From Verrucomicrobiaceae bacterium (lineage in GTDB: Bacteria > Verrucomicrobiota > Verrucomicrobiia > Verrucomicrobiales > V1-33): a stretch of 54,041 nt of DNA. Position 1 is the stretch's first letter. Every line of letters starts with the position of its first letter. Position numbers and translations under genes: made by a program. The DNA lies in contig JAIXVE010000358.1 in the NCBI GenBank assembly GCA_027483175.1, positions 1 through 54,041 of the forward strand. The letters are read 5' to 3'. The notes under the pieces were generated by a model. It did not search any database. It had not been told where the DNA came from and saw only the letters and a list, made by a program, of their open reading frames with translations. Shown one piece after another: positions 42,401 through 52,400 of this stretch.

Positions 42401-45400
42401 AGCACCTGCAGAATCGCCCCCGGACGGTTCCCGCCCGTGAAGTCAATCGTGTCATTGAACCCCCACGTGTGCCCGAAATAATTCCCCCGGAAAATCCCAT
42501 AGCCACCCGCCGGAATCCCCGTCACCCCATGCAGCATCTCCGGCGCACTCGTCACATTGAACGTCCCCGCATACGTCGGGAACACCGAGTTCGACACCAC
42601 AAACGAACTGTTATCAAAACTGATGTACTGCACCACCGGCGCATTCCCCCACACCGTGTTGTCGAAGAACACCACCGCATTGTTCACGTGACACTTCGCA
42701 TTGTGACCACCAATCGTCGTGCCACCCGCATTCTCAATGTCCACATAAGTCAGCCGACTCTCCTGCGTCGCATTCAGAAAATCCAGCGCCCCCCAGTTCC
42801 CCGCACCCGGAGCCGCCGCAAAACGAATCCGATTCGTCTCCGTCCCCTGCGCTATAAGCCGCCCCGTCCCAGTCACCTGAATGCTCGCCCCGGCATCCAC
42901 ATACACCGTCGCCCCCGCCCCGATCGTCAGGGTCACCCCGCTCGGCACCGTCAATGTCCCCGTCACCTGCCATGGCCCGCCCGCCGCACTCCACGTCTCA
43001 CTCGCCGCTAGCGTCCCCGCCCGTGTCGTATTCCCTCCATCATCAAACCAGATCTCCACCACCTGACTGTCCAGCACCGCATCCCCAGCCCCCAGCGCCT
43101 GCACCAGCACCCGGTTGAGCCCCGGATTCAGCGTCACCGCAGACCCCGCCGCCCACGGAGCCGCCCCCGTCCCGCCCTCACCATCCCCAGCCGCACTCCC
43201 GCCGCCCGTGTCATTGTAATTGTCAGGCAGTACCTCCACCCCACCCACCAGCAGCTTCCGCACACGGCTCGAATCCACCGTCCCCGACAACCCCGTCGCA
43301 TTCGCCGTCGTCGTCCGCGCATACCCGCTCTGCACCGGCAGATTCGTCCCCGCCGTCAGCACCGCCGGCGGCTGCCCCGCCGCATCATACCCCAGCACCG
43401 ACCGCAGAATGTAATCCCGCCGCGTCGCATTGAAATTCTTGATGTTGTCCCGCGCCGAAACACTCACCCCTCCTCCCGGCCCACCCCAGTTGCCCAGCGT
43501 GTTGTCCACCATCGCATTGAAATTCGCCGGCAGAAACACCGTCCCCAGCAACTCCACCATCTGCGCCTTGAACCGCTGATTGCTCTCCGGATTCGTATAC
43601 AACGGCGCCAGCGCCCCAATCCGCTCCCCACTGTTGCTGAAATTCCCCGTCACCTGATACACCGTCGCCGTCGGCGAGGTCGGATCCGCAGAACTCGTGT
43701 TCCCTCCCTGCCCCCACACCGTATCAAAATCGTGCGCCAGCGGAATGAACCGCGGATCCTTCTCCCCTCGATACAACCCATAGTCGTCATTGCTCCCGTT
43801 CGACAGGTTCGTCTCGTTGTGATTCACAATCGTCTGAAACGCTAGCCACCTCAGCCAGTAGTCCAGATTGATCACCGCATCCATCTGCGGCACCGTCGGC
43901 GGCGTCGCCGCAGTGAACGTCCGCATCAGCCCATTCACATCCCGCCAGTCATTCAATCCCTCGTTCGAATTCTTCAGCCACCCGTCATTCAGATACCCAC
44001 TCGCACTCGGCACCCCCGGCGCACTCTCACGCACCGTGAAATTCTGGTGCGGCCTCACCTTCTTATACAGATTCCCACCCGAATCCAGCGGCCGCCGCAG
44101 CTTCAGATACTCGCTCCCCGCAGGCTGCAGATGAATGAACCACCCCCAGCTCTGCTGCTGGTTCTGCAGCGCCCGATTCCCCCCATTCACTCGCAATTGC
44201 ACCGGCCACGACCGCTCGTGAATCAACCCCGCCGCCTCCATCGCCTTGCTCGCCAGATGCCCCAGATGCGTGTACCACACATTCAGGTTCATCTCCGTGT
44301 CCCCGTTCCAGTCGTCATCCTTCGGAATGTCCAGCCGCCAGTTGTTCACCGCATTCCCCCGCGACCCCGCTCCCCGCACCCGCAGCCCGCAGCGATAACG
44401 AATCTCCGTATTCCCACCCTGACGCGTCACCAGCGTCACATTCACCCGCGAATCACTGTTCCGGTCCCACGCACTGCTCTGGAACAACTCCACGTCAGCC
44501 ACCGCCCCAGCCAGCCGGTAAATCGGATAGTTGCTGTTCCACGCCTCCTCATCCACCTGATAAAACGCATTCGCAGCCTGCACCAGCACACCCGCTCCAG
44601 TCCGCCCAGGCGGCGGCCACGTCCGACTCAACCCGCCCGCATCGCTCGCCATCACATAAAACTCCACCACCGTCCCCACCGCCTGCGCCGGAATCACCCC
44701 GCCAAACCGTCCGTCCCCAGCCGCACCATCCCCACTCCGCCCGTCATCCTTCATCGCCACCTGATTGAATGCCCCCGGAGCCGCACTCGACACCCGCCAG
44801 AACAACGCCGCCACCGGCGCACTCTCAGCCTCATCCTTCAACTCCGCCGTCACCGTCACCGCCTGCGCCGACGTCGGAATCGCCGGCGCATGCCTCACCT
44901 TCCCAATCAGCGGAGCCACCTCCGCCGCCCTCACACTGTTAGGCTGCCCGGGCGTCGGATTGCCCGTCGACGCCTCCCAGTTCTCCCCATTCCCGTTCCC
45001 CAGCACCGGATTGATCAGCTCCAAAGACGCACCCCCGCGGTCATGCCGCGCAAACCACCCCCAGCCCGTCTCCCCACTCCAAGTCTCCTCCCGACGCTCC
45101 GCCCAGTCCCCCTCGTCCGCATACGTCACCTCATCCACCACCGTCCCGTCAGCCGCCACCAGCCGCACCCGCTCCCCACCATCACTCAACTCCCCAGTCC
45201 AACCACCCCGCAGCAGCGTCACACTCCCGTACGTCGCCGAAAACACCACCGGATCCGCCGCAATCACCAGCAGCCCATTCCCCGGAATCACCGTCCCCGC
45301 AGGAATCACAAAACTCACCCCCGCATTGATCATCCACCCTGACACATCCAACGCCCCGGGATTCGCATTCAATATCTCCAGAAACTCCTCCCGCGAATTC

Positions 45401-48400
45401 ATCGACACCGGATTGTACATGATCTCGTTGATGTACACCTTCGCCAGATCAACCCCCACAGACACCGTCACCGTCGCCACCGCCGACTGCAATTCGCCGT
45501 CGCTCGCTCGATAACCAAAACTGTCCACCCCCGAAAACCCGGCCGCCGGCGTGTACGTCAACCCGCCCGTCGCATCCAGCTCCACCGTCCCATGCGCCGC
45601 TGGAACCGCCAGCACCGCACTCAGCACCTGGCCGTCCACGTCACTGTCATTCCTCAACACCCCACCCGTCGCCGGCACCGTCAGCACCGTGTCCAGCGGG
45701 GTCCCGAAACTGTCACCCTTCGCCACCGGCGCATCATTCACCGGCACCACCGTCACCGTCACCGTCCCCACCGCCGCAGAATCCCGCGTCCCGTCATTCG
45801 CACGGTACGTGAAACTATCCGTCCCGTTGAAATCCGCCTGCGGCGTGTACACAAACGCACCATTCGCCTGCAGCGCCACCGTTCCCCTCACCGGCTGCGT
45901 CACCACCGTCGCCGTCAGCGGATCCCCGTCAGGATCCGCATCATTTCCTAGCACCCCCGGAACACCCACCGTCAGCGCCGCATCCTCACCCGTACTGTAA
46001 ACATCCGCCGTCGGCACCGGCCGCCCATTCACCCGAATCGTCACCGTCGCCCGCGGCGATGTCGCCACGCCATCCCCAGCCCGATACCCAAACGTCACCG
46101 ACCCCACAAACCCAGCCGCCGGCACAAACGAAAACGATCCATCCCCATTCAACGTCAAGGATCCAGACGAAGCCGGCACCGTCAGCACCGCACTCAGCAC
46201 CGTCCCCGCATCCGCATCCCCATCGTTCCCCAGTACCCCCGGCGCACCCACATTCAGCGGCACCCCCGGATCCGTCGCATACGCGTCCGCCACCGCCACC
46301 GGCACATCATTCACATTCGCCACCGTGATCGTCACCGTCGCCGCCCCCGACGGCCCGCCCGCATCACTCGCACGGTACGTGAACGTATCCACCCCCGCAA
46401 AATCCGCCCTCGGCACATAACGGAACGACCCATCCCCATTCACCGTCACCGTCCCATTCGCCGGACCAGCCACCAGCGCCGCCGTCAGCGCATCCCCATC
46501 CGCATCCACATCGTTCGCCAGCAACCCCGCCACCGCACTCACCGTCAATTCCGCGTCCTCCGTCGCATTGAACGCATCCGCCACCGCCCGCGGCCTCACA
46601 TTCGGCCCGGGCACCACATTGATCGCCACCGTCGCCGTCCCCGACGCCAGTCCCGTATTGTCCCGCGCCACATAACTGAACGTGTCCGACCCCACATACC
46701 CATTGTTCGGAATGTACGTGAACGTCCCGTCCGCATTCACCGTCACCGACCCGTTCGCCGGAGCCGTATGCGACAGAATTGTCAGCACCGACCCCGCATC
46801 GCTATCCGTATCGTTCGCCAGCAACCCCGCCGCCAGCGCCCGCGTCAGCCGCAATCTCAGATTGAAACTCACATCCGAACTCGTCGGCGACGTCTGGTGA
46901 ATCTCCGCAGCAAACGTGTTCTCACCCGGCAGCAGCGCATTCAGCGCCAGCGGAAAATTCGCCACCACGTTGTTCCCGCTCGCCGCACTGCAGTAGAAAT
47001 CAAACGCCGGATTCAGCGTCGTCGCCGCCGACGGCATGTTCGCCGTCCTCACCACCTCCGCTCCATTCAGAAACACCAGCCCGCCATCATCATGCAGCAG
47101 CGAAATCTCCGCCGCCGTCACATTGTACAGATCATTCACCGTGAACTTTCGCCGGAAATACGTCGTCGCATACCGCCCGCCCTCACCACTCGTATACCCA
47201 GGCGTCGCATTGTCCTCCACCACCGTCACCTCATCCCCGTTCCCGTACCCTAACTCCGCACCACCCGACTTCCAAGTCGTATCCACAAACTCCGGCGCCC
47301 GCCACGCCAACCCCTGATCCGTCCCGTTGTCCAGATACCTCCACACACTCGGCAATGCCGCCGAACCATACGGCACCACATCGTCCGTCACCGTCCCAGT
47401 CGTCAGCGCCGTCACCACCAGCGGCGCATTCTTCGCCGTCGTATAAGTGTCATTCGCCGCCACCGGTGCCGCCCCCAATCCCACCACCGTGACCCTCACC
47501 GTCACATCCTGCGACACCGCCACGCCGTCACTCACCCGATAAATAAAACTCGCCTCACCCGAAAACGACGGCGCCGGCGTGTACACAAACGACCCATTCC
47601 CATTCAGCACCAGCACACCCTGACCAGCCGTCACATTCGTCACCAGCTGCACCACCAGCGCACTCCTCGGATTGTCCACATCCACATCATTCTTCAACAC
47701 GCCGTCCGCCGCATTCACCGTCAGCGCCACCTGCTGGTTCGTTGTATAAACATCCCCCAGCGCCACCGGCGCATCATTCACCGGATTCACCGTGATCGCC
47801 ACCGTCGCCGTGTTCGACGCCGCAGGATCCACCGCATCAAACGCACGGTACGTGAACCCATCCACCCCCGCAAAATCAGGATTCGGACTGTACGAAAAAT
47901 TCCCGCTCGCATCCAGCACCAGCTGCCCATTCGCCGGCCCACTCACCAAAGCCGCCCTAACCGGACTCCCCGTGTCGTTCGCCAGCACGCCGCTCCCGCT
48001 CGAAAGCGTCGTCACACTCACGTTGTCAATCGACGCAATCCCATACTCCCCGTTCGTCGTCGTCTTGTTCGTAAACCCGCCCAGCGTCAGGGTGTGACTC
48101 CCCGCTCCCAGATTGATGTCAAACGTCGCCGTCGCCCACGGCGTGTCCGTGTCCGCATTGCCCACACCAGCAATCTGCCCGATGAACAACCCCTGCGGCG
48201 TATTCACCGTCCCGTACCGCACGCCGTTCATACTCATCGCAAACGCACTGAACTCATCCGGCTCCAATCCCCCGCGCGTCCCCGTCCGCCAGTCAAACGA
48301 CACCCGCACCGTCGCCGGTGCCGCCAGATTGAACACCCGCTGCCACCCGCCGGAATAATTCGTCGCATTCGTCCTCCCAGTCTCCACCGTCAGCATCCCC

Positions 48401-49263
48401 CCGGGATTCCCCCCAGTCGCCACCACCGCCCCGCTCGCATTCGCCGGCCGGTTCGTCCCAAACGTGTCGTCCGCATACACAAACCCCTGCTCCGCATTCC
48501 CCGCAGGCGTGAACTGCACATCAATCCCCACGTCACTGCTCGTATACGAACTCCCCCCGGCCTGGTGCAGCTCCACCGCCATCACGTTGTTCCCCGCCAC
48601 CAGTAGCCCAGCCGGAATCGTCACCGTGTCCGTCGTGTACGTCCCCTCATCCGCAATGCTGTTCACCACCGACGTGTTCGTCGTCACCGGCCCCGCAGGA
48701 AAAATCTGCCCCGCATCCATCCGCACCCGATCCACCTCCTGACCATTCACATAAATGATCGCCCCGTCGTCAATCAGATGACGAATCTGCCACGTCCCCA
48801 CACTCGCCTGCGCCGCATTCAACGTGAACACCTTCCGGAACAGATACGTCGTCACATTATACGGCCCGCTCGCCGTCACGCCCTGCAGGGTGTTCGGCGC
48901 ACCCGGAAACGCATTGATCCCCCCGGCCTGCAGCGGCAGCACCCCAGTCCCCCACGGCACCACCGTCGACGTCGCCACATCAAAATTCAGCGCCCTCCAA
49001 TCCCTCCCAGCCCCATCAACCGGATACGTGTCCGACGTCTGCCCATTCTGATTGTTCCGAATCCGGTCCAGATACCGCCAATCCCCTCCCACCACATTCG
49101 TCCCCGGCTCGAAATTCGCAGAAAACAACGCCGCCGCACTCGTGTTCAGCACCGCATCCTCATTCACCGCATACGTGTCATTCACCGCCACCGGCGCCCC
49201 GCTCACCAGCGAGGGCAGCACACACATGGCAGCAATTCGAAATAGAGTTCGGTGTCCGGTCAT
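39448..49263 (-). CDS. giant multidomain surface protein: cadherin-like repeats, lamin-tail domains, CotH, beta-helix
   Basis: The start is ATG 49263 (MTGHRTLFRIAAMCVLPSLV, signal peptide ending SGAPV), giving 3271 residues; the open frame extends to 49416 without a signal. About seven tandem cadherin-like/VCBS units fill residues 15-1260 (recurring APVA.NDTY, NDAPVALGDVY, SGVDSFGYRASDG), interspersed with beta-sandwich domains. Lamin-tail domains lie at about 1268-1355, 2608-2680, 2754-2824 and 2894-2960 (YINEIMYNPVS, VVINEVLADN, LRITEMMYNPPG). A CotH-like kinase domain is at about 1580-1945 (RCGLRVRGAGSRGNAVNNWR, LDIPKDDDWNGD). A right-handed beta-helix follows at about 2100-2380. The end carries RDPDSDGIVNLVEFALGMDP, a tail common in secreted verrucomicrobial proteins. 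It is probably a cell-surface or secreted adhesin-like protein. A strong terminator follows. Confidence 0.88.
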   Translation of the reverse strand: MTGHRTLFRIAAMCVLPSLVSGAPVAVNDTYAVNEDAVLNTSAAALFSANFEPGTNVVGGDWRYLDRIRNNQNGQTSDTYPVDGAGRDWRALNFDVATSTVVPWGTGVLPLQAGGINAFPGAPNTLQGVTASGPYNVTTYLFRKVFTLNAAQASVGTWQIRHLIDDGAIIYVNGQEVDRVRMDAGQIFPAGPVTTNTSVVNSIADEGTYTTDTVTIPAGLLVAGNNVMAVELHQAGGSSYTSSDVGIDVQFTPAGNAEQGFVYADDTFGTNRPANASGAVVATGGNPGGMLTVETGRTNATNYSGGWQRVFNLAAPATVRVSFDWRTGTRGGLEPDEFSAFAMSMNGVRYGTVNTPQGLFIGQIAGVGNADTDTPWATATFDINLGAGSHTLTLGGFTNKTTTNGEYGIASIDNVSVTTLSSGSGVLANDTGSPVRAALVSGPANGQLVLDASGNFSYSPNPDFAGVDGFTYRAFDAVDPAASNTATVAITVNPVNDAPVALGDVYTTNQQVALTVNAADGVLKNDVDVDNPRSALVVQLVTNVTAGQGVLVLNGNGSFVYTPAPSFSGEASFIYRVSDGVAVSQDVTVRVTVVGLGAAPVAANDTYTTAKNAPLVVTALTTGTVTDDVVPYGSAALPSVWRYLDNGTDQGLAWRAPEFVDTTWKSGGAELGYGNGDEVTVVEDNATPGYTSGEGGRYATTYFRRKFTVNDLYNVTAAEISLLHDDGGLVFLNGAEVVRTANMPSAATTLNPAFDFYCSAASGNNVVANFPLALNALLPGENTFAAEIHQTSPTSSDVSFNLRLRLTRALAAGLLANDTDSDAGSVLTILSHTAPANGSVTVNADGTFTYIPNNGYVGSDTFSYVARDNTGLASGTATVAINVVPGPNVRPRAVADAFNATEDAELTVSAVAGLLANDVDADGDALTAALVAGPANGTVTVNGDGSFRYVPRADFAGVDTFTYRASDAGGPSGAATVTITVANVNDVPVAVADAYATDPGVPLNVGAPGVLGNDGDADAGTVLSAVLTVPASSGSLTLNGDGSFSFVPAAGFVGSVTFGYRAGDGVATSPRATVTIRVNGRPVPTADVYSTGEDAALTVGVPGVLGNDADPDGDPLTATVVTQPVRGTVALQANGAFVYTPQADFNGTDSFTYRANDGTRDSAAVGTVTVTVVPVNDAPVAKGDSFGTPLDTVLTVPATGGVLRNDSDVDGQVLSAVLAVPAAHGTVELDATGGLTYTPAAGFSGVDSFGYRASDGELQSAVATVTVSVGVDLAKVYINEIMYNPVSMNSREEFLEILNANPGALDVSGWMINAGVSFVIPAGTVIPGNGLLVIAADPVVFSATYGSVTLLRGGWTGELSDGGERVRLVAADGTVVDEVTYADEGDWAERREETWSGETGWGWFARHDRGGASLELINPVLGNGNGENWEASTGNPTPGQPNSVRAAEVAPLIGKVRHAPAIPTSAQAVTVTAELKDEAESAPVAALFWRVSSAAPGAFNQVAMKDDGRSGDGAAGDGRFGGVIPAQAVGTVVEFYVMASDAGGLSRTWPPPGRTGAGVLVQAANAFYQVDEEAWNSNYPIYRLAGAVADVELFQSSAWDRNSDSRVNVTLVTRQGGNTEIRYRCGLRVRGAGSRGNAVNNWRLDIPKDDDWNGDTEMNLNVWYTHLGHLASKAMEAAGLIHERSWPVQLRVNGGNRALQNQQQSWGWFIHLQPAGSEYLKLRRPLDSGGNLYKKVRPHQNFTVRESAPGVPSASGYLNDGWLKNSNEGLNDWRDVNGLMRTFTAATPPTVPQMDAVINLDYWLRWLAFQTIVNHNETNLSNGSNDDYGLYRGEKDPRFIPLAHDFDTVWGQGGNTSSADPTSPTATVYQVTGNFSNSGERIGALAPLYTNPESNQRFKAQMVELLGTVFLPANFNAMVDNTLGNWGGPGGGVSVSARDNIKNFNATRRDYILRSVLGYDAAGQPPAVLTAGTNLPVQSGYARTTTANATGLSGTVDSSRVRKLLVGGVEVLPDNYNDTGGGSAAGDGEGGTGAAPWAAGSAVTLNPGLNRVLVQALGAGDAVLDSQVVEIWFDDGGNTTRAGTLAASETWSAAGGPWQVTGTLTVPSGVTLTIGAGATVYVDAGASIQVTGTGRLIAQGTETNRIRFAAAPGAGNWGALDFLNATQESRLTYVDIENAGGTTIGGHNAKCHVNNAVVFFDNTVWGNAPVVQYISFDNSSFVVSNSVFPTYAGTFNVTSAPEMLHGVTGIPAGGYGIFRGNYFGHTWGFNDTIDFTGGNRPGAILQVLGNVFDGATDDCLDLDSTDAWIEGNVFFGVHQDTQRPNPKDTASAISGGQDNASVSEWTIINNLFYDVDHAVLAKNRNRFVFVNNTVSRVNRAYGSGVDIAAFNFTDDDVALSALADGQGAYIADNVIDDCAVLVANYNAANLTVRMDGNLFPAGVTWGGPGAGNVSAGAQLATAGLVPPTTQTAGTVAAGMAAAARVRAALVPGSLSPARWTGMFGGDRGGMQPAGVAVGGVPAVPVDGASLTLTVGPGGVFQSGTVAAYNWGYTVYRYAVDGGVLSGEIPVTTPLVLTNLSAGTHTVSVIGRNDAGVWQSVPTVTRPFVVNPAVRPVVINEVLADNAGAWVVGGARPDVIELRNLGSTAVNLEGWSLAEKELTAGEGPRYLFPAGTEIAAGGYLVLRSDQTGFSLDRDGDALYLYNGSAFGAVLIDSVRFGYQVTDKSIGRLGTDLAWALTEPTIGGANTGVALGSASGLRLNEWSAANDFIVENDFVELFNSGVQPVALGGLVLTDDAINYPGKSPLPALSFIGAGGFVRCIADNAPEQGSNHLAFSINRLREPLALLDAAGRVIDQVVIEPQTEDVSQGRSPDGGAGLVFFSLPTPGYSNTTNLTAQTLLLENLRITEMMYNPPGAGTPEFIELRNMSATVRLPLETVKFVNGITFQFAPGTELAAGAMVVISNVSQTVFAARYPGVPFGGTYGGSLSNGGERVRMEIDGYQLGILDFDYADGWYPVTDGGGASLEIVNAAGARNTWDKAVSWRAAVPNPGLNGSFAVAAGEDLAVAIPDGIELEGVLSYGSQNSAAVTVAWTRVSGPGAVVFGTAGQVSTTANFTVPGVYVLRLTATGTATVSDEVTVTVTETYDAWAVRVLGSADPLVTGMGRDPDSDGIVNLVEFALGMDPRASSTNGLPQGSTEGGVLAISYTRYAGAGLTYIAEVSDDLVTWSSGTVVESRVSVSGAVETWRAVETRPMAGSMRRYMRVRVVHTN

Positions 49264-49401
49264 AAAATACATGGCAGAAGTCAGAAGTACGCAGCACTCG
49301 GGCCCGCGTGTCGGAATCGTTGCAGTTCCAGTGCCTCCCCCACCGTATTCCGCCAGCAGGAACACGCAATTCTCCCGCAGCCTGATCGGACCTAAGGGAA
49401 A

Positions 49402-49422
49402 TCCCTGGTTTGCCACCAGGGA
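49402..49422 (-). terminator. small hairpin after the HEAT/cytochrome gene
   Basis: TCCCTGG pairs with CCAGGGA around a 7-base loop, followed on the minus strand by TTTCCC only. It lies about 30 bases after the stop of the upstream gene, and between it and the giant protein gene. It may end transcription weakly; no proper T-tract is present. Confidence 0.35.
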
Positions 49423-49452
49423 ATCTTCGATTCAGCAGAAATTAATCTCCCG

Positions 49453-52400
49453 TCACCGTTTGCCGCCCTTCCCAGCCTTCAAGGTCCCCAAATACGCCAC
49501 CACGTCCCGAATCTCCCGTCTCGTCAGAATCGCCTCCATCGGCGGCATCACCGAAACCGGAGCCGACATCTCCTTCACCATCTCCCTCGCCAGCCGCCGC
49601 TCCCCTCCCTCCGGCAACCGGATCACCACCTCCCGCGCATCCTGCTTCACCAGCACCCCTCCCACCACCGACCCATCCGCCAGCGTCGCCGTCACAATCC
49701 CATACCCGTCCGCCACCACCACCCCGGGATTCACCAGCGCCTCCACCAACTCCACCGCCGTCCTTTCCGCCCCGATCCCCTCCAGCCCCGGCCCCACCGC
49801 GCTCCCCGGCTCCCGGTCAAACCGGTGACACGCCACACAATTCGCCGCCACATCCGTCAGCACAATCCGCTTCCCACTCTCCGCATCACCCCCGCTCACA
49901 CAATCCCGCCACGCCACGCCCACCGCCGCACCTTCCACCACCGCCCGCGACTTCTCCAGCGCTCCACTCAGCGCCGGATACTTCCCCGCCGCCTCCCACA
50001 CATCCAGCAGCAATTCCGCCGGCACTCCCACTTCTAGCAACTCCTTCAGTCTCTCCGCCGCCTCGGCCCGACCCACTCTCCCCAGCAACCCGCACGCCTC
50101 CTGCCGCAACCGCACGCCTCCCCCGCCCCGCACCAGCTCCGCCGCCCGATCCACCGCCCCGCCCGCATCCAATCCCTCCAAGGCCCTCAACGCCGCCACC
50201 GCCAAGGTCTCTTCCTTCCCCCGCAACGCCATCTCCACCGCCGGACGCGTCAGCGCATCATCCCGGTGATCCGCCACCAGCAACCCCAACGCCGCCACCC
50301 GCACCGCCGCCGTCAGCGACCCATCACCGCTCGCCGCCGCCAATCGCTCCGCCGGCACCGGCAACCGCAGGCTCAACGCCGCTCCCAGCACGCCCGCCTG
50401 CAACTCCGGTTCCTTCAACTCCAGCAACCGCGGCAACAGCGGCCGCAACGCCACCACCGCCGCCTCCCCATCACGCCGTCCCAACTCCCTCACAAATCCA
50501 TCCGCCGGATCCAGCCGCGGCACCGACGTCCACTGCCCCAGCAACTCCAGCGCCGCCCGACGCAACCGCACCGGTTGCCCCTCCCTCAGCACATACTCCG
50601 CCAACCCCGCCGCCGCCGCACCATCACCCCGCCGCGCCAGCGCCCCCATCGCCCGCCGCACCATCGACTCCGGCGCGCCCGACCCCGCCCTCCCTAGCCA
50701 ATCCGCCAGCACCGGCAGCCCCGCCGCAATCCCTTCCCCATCATAAATCGCAATCGCCGCCGCCTCCCCAATCCGCACCTCCGCGTCATCCAGAAAACCC
50801 GCCACCGCCCCATCACGCTGCCGCCCCAACGCCAGCACCGCTGCCGCCCGACGCCCCACCGACCCATCCGCCTTCATCCCCGCCAGTCTCCCCGAATCCG
50901 CACACCCTGCCAATCCCGTCACCACCGCATGCCTCAGAAACGGCCCCCCATCCTCGCCCGCCATCCGCAGCAATCCCTCCACCGCCCCCGCAACCCTCAA
51001 CCGACCGCACGCCAGCGCCGCCTCCAGCCGCACCCGCGCCGAACCATCACCTAGCAACCCCACCAGCGCCACACCCACTTCCCCATCCACCGGACTCTCC
51101 GCCGCCACCCGAGCCGCCAGCGCCCGCACATCCTCATCACCATCCTTCATCAACCCAGCCAGCACCGCCACATCCCGCAACCGCCCACTCCTCCATCCCT
51201 GCCCCAATCCCCAGATCCCATGCAGCCGCCCTAGCCGCTCTTTCCCGGTCAATGCCGCCTCCCGCAGCACCGCCCAAGCCCCACGCTCCGCCAGCGCCCA
51301 CTGCGCCCCGCACCGCACGCGCTGATCCTCATGACCCAGCAATCCCGCCAGCTCCCCCTCACTCCGCTTCCCGAACCCCTCCGCCAGCAACTGCCTCACT
51401 TCCCCACGCAACGGATGCCCCCGCCCGCTCTCCACATCCACCCGCCACACCGCTCCCTTCCCATTCAATTCATACCCGCTCTCCCAATCCGCATAATACA
51501 GCCCCCCGTCCGGCCCCCAGCTCATCCCCACACCCATGATCCCCCGACTCACCCTCACATCTTCCGCCAGCCGCCACCCCGCACCCTCACGCTCCAGCCG
51601 CAGCGCATTCATGTTCCCCGACGGAAACTGATTCACAAAAAACCACCCCGCCCACTCCGCACCCAGCGCCGTCCCCGGATTCCACGCAAACCCGCTCGGT
51701 CCATCATGACTCTCCGCCAGCGGCGGCGTCAGAAACAACGGCTGCCCGGCATGCGACGGCTTCCACCGCCCCTCACCCATCCACGGACACCAGTCCGTCA
51801 TGTACTGCCACGAACACCGCCACCCCGCATCACTCTCCGGCAGAATCCACACTAACCGTTCCTTCTCCCCCGGCTTGTCCGCATCATTGTCCACCCCGAA
51901 CACATCCCCCGTCTCATTGAACGCAATCTCCTGCACGTTCCGCAACCCGTGCGCATACACCTCAAACCCGCTCCCATCCACCTCGCACCGCAGCACACAC
52001 CCCTCGTGAGGATACGAAAACCTCCGCCCGTCCGCCCGCGTCACCTCCACCCCCTTGTCGCCGATCGACCAGTAAATCCTACCGTCCGGCCCCCGCCTCA
52101 ACCCATGCATGTCATGCCCCGCATACGCCAGGTGAATCCCGAACCCATGCACCAGCGACCGCCTCACCTCCGCCTTCCCATCCCCATCCCGATCCTCCAT
52201 TCGCCACAGATCCGGCGCAATCGTCGCAAACACCGCCCCGTCCGCCGCCAGCACCCCCGCCGCAATCCCCGTCACCTCCGACGCAAATCCCCCCGCATAC
52301 TCCCCCATCCAATCCGCCTTCCCATCCCCATCCCGATCTTCCAATCGCAGCACACTCTCCGCAGGCACCGTCAGATCATTCCAGTCCACCACCCCATCCC

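Noticed and set aside
49264..49416. Longer start of the giant surface protein
   Set aside because: The extra 51 residues include no signal sequence and cover the hairpin at 49402-49422; the signal peptide starts at 49263.
39364..49447. Plus-strand arginine/histidine-rich open frames opposite the giant gene
   Set aside because: They are composition shadows of a strongly C-ending codon pattern on the coding strand, with no start signals or domains.
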